From: Limnomonas spitsbergensis
Taxonomy: Eukaryota > Chlorophyta > Chlorophyceae > Chlamydomonadales
Direction: 5' to 3'
Assembly (NCBI GenBank): GCA_037349105.1
Contig: JAYJMM010000104.1
Span: 1,026,001-1,090,000 of the forward strand
Length of the DNA: 64,000 bases
Position numbers and translations under genes: made by a program. Below the pieces are notes generated by a model. The model searched no databases. It was not told where the DNA came from and saw nothing but the letters and a program-made list of their open reading frames with translations. Each line of letters starts with the position of its first letter. The first letter of the stretch is position 1. Of the stretch, positions 1-9,800 are shown in pieces.

Positions 1-766
1 CCTATTAAAACCAAGGCCTCTTGAAGAGTGCACGACAAATGAATAATGCAGTGAACATACCGGTGCCTCAAGGTCGGAAGCCACACATCACGCCTTCATC
101 CCGCACTCTCGAAAGATCGCTGATTGATTGCCATCAGCCGATATCAGCAGCATCCCAGATGTCAAACCCAGCACCTCCTGATCTGTCGCCGAAACCATCG
201 ATGCAGGTCACCATGTCCCCCCCGCCTTCCAAGTTGTCGGATTCCACGTCGAGGGTGGCAACAACAGCCCCATCCTCTCGACACTGGATGTTCCTGATAT
301 CGGTGCCACCTCCCCAACGCCTGTCATCATCCCCCCTACCTTCCAGGCAAGCTTGCCAGATCTTGGCAGTTGGCACACCCTACGGTATATTGGTCAAGGG
401 TCAGCCCTGTCTGGCCTCAGCCCTTGCCAGCCTCAGCCTGCAGTGGCTTTTCAGGATACACTCCCTGCAACCATGCTGAAAGCTTACACCATTGCTGGCG
501 CAGCATCACCCTCTTCATGCCAGCTCCTGCCCTCTGCCCATGCCTTTGCACTTGCGCAGGCCGATGCTATCAATGTAGGGTCCATCATAGGCGCACCCAC
601 CAAGAAAACCTGCGTTTGTTGCTATGCATCGATCAGAGTGCAATGAGCTTGTCTTGTCGGGCTAAATTGCATGGCCCTGTTTTCCATGCCCTGTTTTCGG
701 GGCATGCGCTAATTCAAAGTGCATCCGACTCTTGCCCATATGTTTTCATGTCCCTTGGATTTGCAG
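1..766. other. Left edge: overlapping open frames, no resolved gene
   Basis: Two overlapping plus-strand frames are open here, about 21-479 and about 185-646. Both are rich in Ser, Pro and Ala and neither shows a recognisable domain. One of them may be an upstream exon of the gene modelled from 767, which needs a phase-0 donor before it. A GTAGGG at 575 would fit the second frame. I could not choose between the frames or find a convincing acceptor, so no exon is called. Confidence 0.3.
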
Positions 767-2799
767 TTCCTGAAGACCAGTGCAGGAGGTGCTGATGCTG
801 ATGGGCAGAATCGCACACGATCGGTGAGTGGCTGAGAGCACACACTGGCCCTTGTGACACATATTCCAGCCCCTGTAGCACGCAAGCTGGGTCAACCGAA
901 TGGTTTATGCAAATTTCTTTCTTTATTGAAGCAGTGGTGTATGCCGTTGCCTGTGTCATGCAATGTTCCATGCTTATTGCTCTTTGTAAATGTCCCAGGC
1001 TCATTTATTGGGATGCATTTGTTTAGGGTGTGTAGATTTTAGTGTGATTTTCTTCATATGGGCTAAACGAATTACTCCCAACGACTCACCTGAACTTCTA
1101 CATTGTCCTTCGCTTGTGCAAAAAACAATTGTTTGATTTGCCACGGTGCCTTTTTTAAATACAATATTGACCGGAAACACAGCTTTGGTGGAGAAAAAAA
1201 TGTCTGCTTGTGAATGCAACACTGCTTAATTTCCCCTTGCTTGCCCTAGCCTTCCTCTTCCCCGCCCCCATTGATACATGGAATGTTGTGACCAAACGTC
1301 TGAACTCCTCGAGCCATGCCTCAGAGCTAGTTTCTATCTTGGTGAGTTACCGCCCCCCTGAAATGTATTCCTATCCCTTCGCTTCAGTATCTATCTTAGG
1401 CTACTCCTGCTGCTCCTGCTTCTCGCAGGATTCGTTTGCGCCAACCTCCATGGGAGGTGCTGCACTGCCCAGGTGAGAGTCCTTGGAGTGCACACGCATG
1501 CACTCTGTCCATGTGTGAAGCACTTTGGATCCCTCACATGCACATCATCCATGTGTGGAAGCCTTGGATCACTCACATGGTCAACAACATCTCTGTCGTG
1601 GCGCCACCCATGCCGCTCTTGAAACATTACGCCCTCAGGGACGGAATCAAGGGAACCACCGTTTTGGGTGATTCGTGTATTTTTCGTAAGCCAGTGGGCG
1701 AGCTTTCCGTCTGCCATCGCCCTGGCAGGCATGCACTGCTCAAGGATTGAGAGCATGCCATATTTGTAAGCTCTACACTGCTGGGCAAATACTTCTTACG
1801 GTTCTTGCGGTTCTTCGAAGGTGCTCAAGAAAAGAAGCTCAGTCGGCAATGACCCTGCTCCGATTCTCATTATGAGCACCCCTTGCTTGCACCCTTTTCA
1901 TCCGCCATTCAGCTCTGAGGCAGATCAACTGCATCATGGCGGCAACACCGGAGGAGCCCTGCTGTCCGTCGTGCCGACCGTTGATGGCCAGGCCTCTGCA
2001 GTCCCCGGGGCCCCGGGCTCCGTCTCCCAGCTGCTGATTGGGGAGGCGCGTAGGCAGCAATCACAGCCGCTGCCGGACCAGCCACAGGTGCCGCAGCGCT
2101 CTGACCCTACACCTCAAACCCCGTGTGTGTGTGGGTGTGAGGCATGCTTTGGGCACAGCCCAGCCACCCTCCTGTTCGTAGCGCTCTCTTTGGCATCGGC
2201 TCAGTTTCGCCTTCGTTTTTAATCTTGATTGGATTTTATTACCTGACACAATTAAATCTGGGACCTGTCGTGTTCAGATAGCTGTTTGGGTTGATCGAAG
2301 TCCCCTGGCCCATGACATGCAGAGAGCCCAGTGCGTTATCCCCCTGTTTCACCAAAGGGTAGAAGAGAAATACCATTTCACTGCAAAATCCTTTGCCTGA
2401 GGTCCACCTCCCCCCTCATGGACTGACTGTGCCTTCCTCACAGTCCCTGGTCAAGCATCATCCCCGGTGCACCCATAAACTTAAACCCTTCACTCTGACC
2501 TCTCCCCCCTCAACCGAGTTGCCCTCCATGCTGCCTCAGACCATCCCTCCCTTCAAATATAAATGAACACCGGACGCCCTTTGACGCTCTGTGCCCTCCA
2601 CACTGCCCCGATCATCCCTCCCTTGAATTCAAATATAAATATGTGTTACCATACACCCTTTGACTCTCTGTGCCCTCCACACTGCCCCAGCTTGTCCGTC
2701 CTGTGGATCTGTCCAACGAGTCACACCTTGCCAGCGACTCGCGGAAGACCGACAGCGTGAACTCAGGAACCATGTCCACCGGGTCAATAACGCTCTCGG
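767..2799 (+). CDS. Unidentified gene, four consecutive exons (partial)
   Basis: Four exons join in one frame: 767-823 (acceptor TTTGCAG, donor GTGAGT), 1429-1472 (CTTCTCGCAG, GTGAGA), 1913-2087 (CATTCAG, GTGCCG) and 2691-2799 (CTGCCCCAG, GTGGGT). The phases are 0, 2 and 0, so every junction keeps the frame. The split codon AG+C reads Ser. The encoded stretch of about 128 residues is rich in Ser, Gly, Gln and Pro. It includes a Ser/Thr-rich tail starting LVRPVDLSNESHLASDSRK, which looks like a disordered, possibly phosphorylated region. I recognise no domain. The 5' part is missing or lies in 1-766. The 3' end is unsettled: a phase-compatible last exon at 3028-3308 (stop TAG) is possible, but it overlaps a dispersed repeat. 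Confidence 0.5.
2511..2700 (+). repeat. Three imperfect copies of an acceptor-side segment, about 75-80 bp
   Basis: The motif TGCCCTCCACACTGCCCC recurs three times (near 2521, 2590 and 2670), with CATCCCTCCCTT and AAATATAAAT following the first two. The last copy ends in the CAG acceptor of the exon at 2691, so the repeat duplicates the intron side of that splice site. Confidence 0.65.
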
Positions 2800-2961
2800 G
2801 TGGGTGGAGGGTGGAAGTCTGAGGGAGTTAGGGGGAGGGAGGAAGGTGGAGGGAGGAGGGCTGAGGGTGGAGGATTCTTCTTTGTGTGATGGGAAGAGTG
2901 CTTATGGCAATGACCTCATGGGTTGTATGGTGATGTGCTTCAAACTACTTTTTGGGGGGCT

Positions 2962-3070
2962 ACCGGGCAGCCACCACTGGGCCGTTTGGAACCCTGACTG
3001 GCCTGTAGCCGGCGTCCTTAACTGCAGGGCCTGCTGTGCTGGGACCCCAGGGCCGCTGGCTGGGATGTGA
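2962..3070 (+). repeat. Dispersed repeat, copy A
   Basis: About 110 bp that aligns by eye with 20829-20943. It begins with CCGGGC(A/G)GCCACCACTGGGCC, then a shared TTTGGAACC/ATTGGGACC, a shared GCAGG(G/A)C(C/T)TGCTG and a shared GGGATGTGA/CGTGATGTA near the end. Only two copies are visible in this window. It is too short to classify and could be a SINE or another small element. Confidence 0.5.
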
Positions 3071-3308
3071 CCCTGCCCTGCGCCTCACCAAGCTGTCTTC
3101 TTCCATCACTGCACCCCTCATCCCGCTGCATCACCGCACCCTAATGCCCTGTCTTGATTTATTCGTCCATCACTGCACTCCTCTGCCCTGGGCGGTGACG
3201 GACACCTTGGGCCCCTTGTTGCAGGTTTCTAGATTTCATGTGATGAATGTTTGTGTTATTTATGGCAAGCTGTGCCTCGAGGGGCCATGTGCAATAGCAA
3301 ACCTGTAG

Positions 3309-3863
3309 CCAGCTCCCGGTCCCCGTCCCTGTGACGCTAGATCAGTGATGTGCAATTGCGCTGTAATCCAGAAAATGTGTAGGTAATCTCAGTCCCTTGC
3401 GGGTACAAGTTGCTGAATTTGCCTTGAAATCACGGTGACTGAAACTGATCTGCGCAATTCTGCCTCCGGAAGGACCGTAATCGGCACAGCACTGCGCAGG
3501 ATGCTTGTTAATATCTCAAGGCTACCAATACTGTGTATGGTACACTGGAATGTTTTGTATGCTGCCACTAAATCAGATAAATTTGCTGCATCAGCCCCTC
3601 AATATCTGTAAGGGCTGAGGGTGCTCCGACGATGCTATAGGTACATTTAATTAATAAATTGAATTTCCATATATTTTGCTGCCGGTGCCGGTAGACTGCA
3701 ACAAAAATTGGGAAATGCGCACATTCTTGTGCGCCTTCTTTCGAGGCGAGCAGTTCCGTCTCCAACAATTTGCAAACTTGGTACTGTAAAAGGAAACGTT
3801 GTGGTTTCGGATGCCCTAGTCTCGCTACAGTGACTGGCGTATTGACCTGCCTGCGCAGATATC
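3309..3863. other. Intergenic spacer with a TGTAA signal
   Basis: This stretch lies between the unidentified upstream gene and the start of the eIF2B-delta gene. TGTAA at 3362-3366 fits the chlorophyte polyadenylation signal for the upstream gene. The rest should hold the eIF2B-delta promoter, but I see no clear TATA box or other element. Short open frames here look random. Confidence 0.45.
3362..3366 (+). terminator. Probable TGTAA polyadenylation signal
   Basis: TGTAA is the usual chlorophyte cleavage/polyadenylation motif. It lies about 55 bp after the possible stop at 3308. The assignment depends on the 3' end of the upstream gene, which is not settled. Confidence 0.35.
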
Positions 3864-6800
3864 ATGAGCCTTGGATCTGCCGTCATAGCGCGGGCGCCAT
3901 CGTCGCCCAAGGCGCAGCGACAGACCCGCCTGGCCCAGGTCAACCCACCACCCTCGCTAGAAAATAGGCATTCGGGGGTGTCCTCCGGCGGCGGCAGCGG
4001 CGGCCTGTCCGGTGGGGGGGCTTCGGCCCTAGGGAAGAGCGCCAGTGGAGGCGGCCCGGCAGCAGAGAGACCTGAGGGGGGCCCTGCAGGAGGAGGAGGA
4101 GGAGAGGCGAAGCCTGCCCTGTCACGGGCTGACCGCCGGGCCATCCAGGTGCCTCACCCTTACCCCTCAACTGCCGAACCCTTAACCACTTCACAAATGA
4201 TTACAAAATCAGCTAACCACTTCACAAATGATTACAAAATCAGCAGACATCCGGGCCGTCTAGGTGCCTTACCACTGCCTCACCCTTCAGTCCTATCCGC
4301 TTAACCCTGAAACACCGAGTCATCACGAAATTGGACGGCCTTCAGGGGACATCCAGGGGGTCATAAAATCAGCGGACAGTTGAGCCATCCATTTGCCTCA
4401 ATCTGAAACCCCCACCGCTGAACCCTAAAAGAAGAAAGCTGCGCCCCGTGGGACGCGTGATACCGCAGTTAAGGAAACAGTGCAGCCTGGGTTGAAGCCA
4501 CATCCGCGCCGTTACCGTCGAACCCAAACACATAAACAAGTTATCACGAGATCGGACTGCTGGGTCTATCCCGGTGCTGCACCCTAAACCCCTATTTCTT
4601 AATCAGGTGGTCGGCATTGCCATCCAGGTGCTTCTGTTGTGTGCGCCGAATGTGTCCACGTGCCTCACCCTAAACCCCTTACCGCTCAACCCGAACATCC
4701 TGAACAAGAAATCTCACAACCGGACTGGCACTCCAGGTGCTGCTGTTGGATGCGCCGAATGCATCCTTGTGCCTCATCCTTAACCGCTTAACCCTAAACC
4801 ACTTAATTCTAAACCGCTGAACCCTAAACCGCTGAGCCCTAAACCGCTGAGCCCTAAACCACTTAACCCTAACATACTTGACAAAATCGGCCTGGCCATC
4901 CAGGTGCTCCTGCTGGGGATGCTGCATGCATCCTGCATGGTGCACCAGCCTCTTGAATGTCTAACTTCAGGAGAAAGAGGCTGCAGGTGGCCATATGGGG
5001 CTGAGAGAAAGACGAGTACAAGAGTATCACATCTTGATTCAATGCAGACTGATGCAGAGCCAGACTGCAGAGCCTCAAGAAGAAACTATTTGTCTGGCGC
5101 TGTGGCCTCGGGCAGTGCCGCGCGAGAAAAACATACGGTACTTGCCTGATCCTGTAATGAATACATATGCCCTGGTGGCCTTGCGTATGGGTTGAGTGAT
5201 CCTCACACTTTTACCTGCTCCTGAGCCCCTTCCCACCTGAACTGGAATCCCCAAACCCTGGACCTAGGACATTCAGAAGGCAGACACTCCCGCAGCTCTG
5301 GCCTTAGTCGCGTCAACTCAGCCCTGAACACGGATCCTAAGATATCATCAACCAACCCTGGCACACCGGGGGCACACCAGGGGCACACCACACCAGGGAT
5401 CACAAGGTATGATCTGTCAGGGGAATGGGTACTTGTACGAGCTGCTCTGCCACTAAAACATCTTGCACAAGAGATGCTAGTGGCAGTGCAGCTGGTACTA
5501 GTAGCCTTTCCCTGACATGATCACCCCACCCTGGCACACTGGGGGCAGAAGACTCAGCAGGGCGCTCGATTATGAAACCCAAGCTCTGATCCTGACCCTA
5601 GATCTGAAACCGCACGCAGGAGGGGCAGCGGGCTGCCAAGTCTGCAGGCAAGCCTCCCCCTGGTCAGGCGTCTGGCGTTGCTTCTGCTGCCGGTGCTTAC
5701 GTAGCTGCCGCGGCGGCGGCAGCAGCAGCTTCGGCAGCAGCAGCCAAGCTGAAAGAGAAGTGTGTGCTGTGAGTGGTGTGGGTTTCTTCGGGCCTTGGCT
5801 CGGGTGTCCTGACAGTGTGTGGTGGGTGCCTGGGTGGGGGGGACATCCCGGGTGGCGTCGGTTGGCTCGGCGCGGTTCAGAATGTATGGGGCGAAGGGAT
5901 GGTGTGCTGGTAGGACCCACTGTCAGTAAACTGGATGAGGATAACTGATGCACTAGGTGAAGTACATGCGTTTATGCCTCTGGTTTGAGGGTGTCTCGAC
6001 ATGGTTTTGGCTAGAGGTTGGGTTTCGATTTCACCCCCCCCCCCCCCCCCCCCCACACACACACTCCAGAACTGTGGAGGACAAAGTTCGTGCTAATATG
6101 GATCTTATTATTCTTCAATAGCGGTAGCAATGCAGTGGCCATCATTTTTTGCAAAACCTGTTTAACCTTCTGAAGTGTTGCCCTCACACCGTCATTTCAA
6201 TACTCCGCAGAGTGGAGGTGCCGCGTGTTGCCCAGGCAGAGCCTGCCTTTGCGCGTGAAGCTGTGGGCCCTGCCCCCGCCGCGGCGAAGGCGCCCGCGAC
6301 CAAGAAGAGCGGCCGCGTCGCCTCCCTGGCCTCGACGGAAATGTTCTCGCACCTTCAGCAGTACAAGAAGGTGAGGGACGAGCGGACCTGGTCACACAGA
6401 TCAGCGCACTGGCGGGCGGGCAGGGCTGGGGACGAGATTGTAGGCGGGTGTGGAGCGGGATCGGGGGTGGGAGAGAGGAAGGGAGCAGTCAGTTTCTAGG
6501 TGGCTTGGAGGTGGGTCGGAGTTGAGGGTGGAAGCGGAAGCTTGACTGCAGAACTTGGTGCAATCTTTTTGCACCTGCACCTGCACCTCTACCTGCACCT
6601 CCACCTCCACCTCCACCTCCACCTCCACCTGCACCTGCACCTGCAGCATACCCAGCCTCTCTAGCTGATAGGAAGATTTCAGGGTGTGCCATTGAAGCAA
6701 GCAGGGGTGGCATATTAGGAATCAAAACTACTGCAGCTGCAGCTCGGGAATGTGTGTGCTACCAGGAAGGGTGCGGTGTTTGAGGGGGGGGGGGGGTGAG

Positions 6801-9800
6801 CAGATCATCATTCTGGTGCCGGGAGTAGGGGGCCTTTCATAAGTATGGCCCAATCGCTTGCCTCACGTCTGTCCCTGCCTCTGCCTCGGTCCTGATCACC
6901 CCCCTCAATCCTCATCATCTTCACTGCTCTGATCAACCCTCCAACCTTCGCTGCCTCCCTCTGAACTCCCAGCACCTCCTCTCCCCTCTACCTGTCCTTC
7001 CCCCCTTCGCTGCCTCCCTCTAACGTCCAGCACCTCCTCTCCCCTCTACCTTTCCTTCCCCCCTTCGCTGCCTCCCTCTTACGTCCAGCACCTCCTCTCC
7101 CCTCTACCTTTCCTTCCCCCCTTTGCTGCCTCCCTCTAACGTCCAGCCCCTCCTCTCCCCTCTACCTTTCCTTCCCCCCTTCGCTGCCTCCCTCTAACGT
7201 CCAGCACCTCCTCTCCCCTCTACCTTTCCTTCCCCCCTTCGCTGCCTCCCTCTAACGTCCAGCACCTCCTCTCCCCTCTACCTTTCCTTCCCCCCTTCGC
7301 TGCCTCCCTCTAATGTCCAGCACCTCCTCTCCCCTCTACCTTTCCTTCCCCCCTTCGCTGCCTCCCTCTAACGTCCAGCACCTCCTCTCCCCTCTACCTT
7401 TCCTTCCCCCCTTCGCTGCCTCCCTCTAACGTCCAGCACTTCCTCTCCCCTCTACCTTTCCTTCCCCCCTTCGCTGCCTCCCTCTAACGTCCAGCACCTC
7501 CTCTCCCCTCTACCTTTCCTTCCCCCCTTCGCTGCCTCCCTCTAACGTCCAGCACCTCCTCTCCCCTCTACCTTTCCTTCCCCCCTTCGCTGCCTCCCTC
7601 TAACGTCCAGCACCTCCTCTCCCCTCTATCTGTCCTTCCCCCCTTCGCTGCCTCTCTCTTAAACCCGGCACCTCCTCTCCCCTGTATCCGCCCCTCCCCC
7701 CTGGGCCGACGCGCTCTTCCGTCCAGCACCCCTTCAACCTCTTTCTCGGTTTTATTAGTTGCACTGCGGGGCGATGATGCACAATATTTTGAGTTGGATC
7801 TGTCGATGATGTGACCCCACAAGAGCTGTCTGCTCTCCAACCCAGGTGTCGGTCTCGTCGCTGCTCAGCAGACACAAGGACACGCAGGTCATGCACCCAG
7901 CTGTCCTGCAGTTGGGACTCAGATATGCAGACGGTTCAATCTCCGGGGCCAACGCGCGCTGTGTGGCCATGATGCACACACTCTGCCAGGTGGGACAAAA
8001 TGACAGGCTTCTGGTTTTGTTGCATAAGCGAGGGGGGATTCGATCATTGGGGCCAGCACGCGCTGTGTGGCCATGATACAAATACTCTGTCAGCTTGAAC
8101 ATGCTGGGAGGCTTCAGGCTTATTTATTTGCTGCTCGGGGAGAAGGGACTTGATCCCTGGGGCTGGCGCGAGCTGTGCTGTGTGGTCTCCATTTTGCCAT
8201 GATACACACACTCCGCCAGGTTAAACATACCGTGAGGTTTCAACTTCTTTATGTATTAGCGTATATGTAGCGTATATAGCGTATCCGGCTCTACAGTGCA
8301 TCAGGTTCGGGACTCAAAAGGGACAGACCTCACCTCTCGATTTCCTGATGCCATGTAGTCATCCTGAGCATGTCCCCTTACCGTCCTCTTATCATTGCAT
8401 GATGACAGGAGCTAACACATCCGGCCATCAGAGCTATATATAGGCAAGAGCAGCTAGAGGCGGAGGTTTCCACACTCTAACTAAACTGGTGAATGAGCCT
8501 CAAACTTGCAACTACCTCGGCAAAATCATGATTAAAACTGAATATTGTTCTAATATCACCCAGGTTGTCCGTGACTACACCACCCCTGAGGGTCGCAGCC
8601 TGAACCGTGACCTAACGCAGCAACTCAATAACATCATCGCCTTCCTGGTGGAGTGCCGGCCTCTGTCCGTGTCCATGGGCAATGCTATCAAGTTCGTCAA
8701 GTTCAGGCTGAGCAAGGTACCAGGCAGGGGAATGAGAGGGAGAGGAGGAGGACGAAGAGGGGTGGGGTGGGTGGAGGAAGAAGGGGATAAGGGGAGGGGG
8801 GCAGAGGAGGGGACAAAGAGGGGGAAGAAGAGGGGGGGGGGGGGGGAATTGGAGGAATAGGAAGGAGGAAGGAGGACAGAAGAGGGGAAGAAGAGGGGAG
8901 GGGTAGGAGGAAGATGAGGAAGGAAGGGGATAAGGGGAGGGGGGCATAGCTGTGACAGAGTGCTCAATTCCTTTATATCCTTATCGCTTCCTTATAGGTG
9001 TCATTTCCCTTCAATATTTTACCGTATGGGCCCCAAACAGCGCTCGAAGGGTTACCCCCCCCCCCCCTGTTATAGCGGGGGGGGGGTCTCTTTCTTGAGA
9101 ATGTTTTGCATGGTCAGTCCCCTCGTGATTAAAATGTGTGCCCTACCCCCTTGCTTTTTCCACAGATTGACCCGGCCAAGCCCGAGGCGAGTGCTAAGGC
9201 GGACCTTATCCAGGTGAGGCCGCATGCAGCGTTGACAATACCGCGTTTACAGAAGTCCTATGAAGAAATGCAAATGCCCATGACAAAGGCGTGGTTCTCG
9301 CCTAGATGTTCTCGAGGCAAGGGCCAGGCCTGTGGGTTCTTAACTGAGCCTTAATGTTCATGTTGAAGGGCAAACCGCGTTGGATAATTGGTATCCCAGT
9401 CAAGCTCCACCTAGGCCCGACCAGGGCCCGGCTCTTTACTTGTCGTCTCATATGACTGCACCTTAGGCAGGCTGCGGTCGGAAGCCCGGTAAGTGCCGTC
9501 TTGGTGGACTGATCAAGTCTGGGTCATCAGCAAACCACGCCACTGCTCAGGTCAGCTACATTCGAATATTCTCATGCACATGCGCGCAGCGGCTTATTGA
9601 TGGACTACCTGCCCTGTGCTTAATATGGGGCACCGGTCAAGGCTTCCTTGGGTGCTAGATTTTGAGCCCTGCATCCCAAAAACCTTTCAGAGGTATGTTT
9701 CCCACGCAAAGCCACTGGATCCCTGGGCTTGCCTGAATCCCCAAACCCTACAGCCCTGCATCCCACACACCCCTTGCCCTGAAGCAGAATCCGGATCCAA

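Noticed and set aside
1391..1756. Minus-strand 121-codon frame
   Set aside because: It overlaps the plus-strand exon at 1429-1472 and a local repeat of CCATGTGTG-type words. No domain was recognised.
3028..3308. Terminal exon of the upstream unidentified gene
   Set aside because: The phase fits the donor at 2800 and TGTAA follows, but the sequence overlaps a dispersed repeat and the peptide is not convincing. It is mentioned only as a possibility.
4780..4872. True telomere or internal telomeric array
   Set aside because: CCCTAAACC words are present but the unit is about 15 bp with extra bases (GCTGA), so it is telomere-like, not a telomeric repeat.
8575..8967. Minus-strand Pro/Ser-rich frames over intron 5
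   Set aside because: Produced by the polypurine tract and antisense to eIF2B-delta exon 5.
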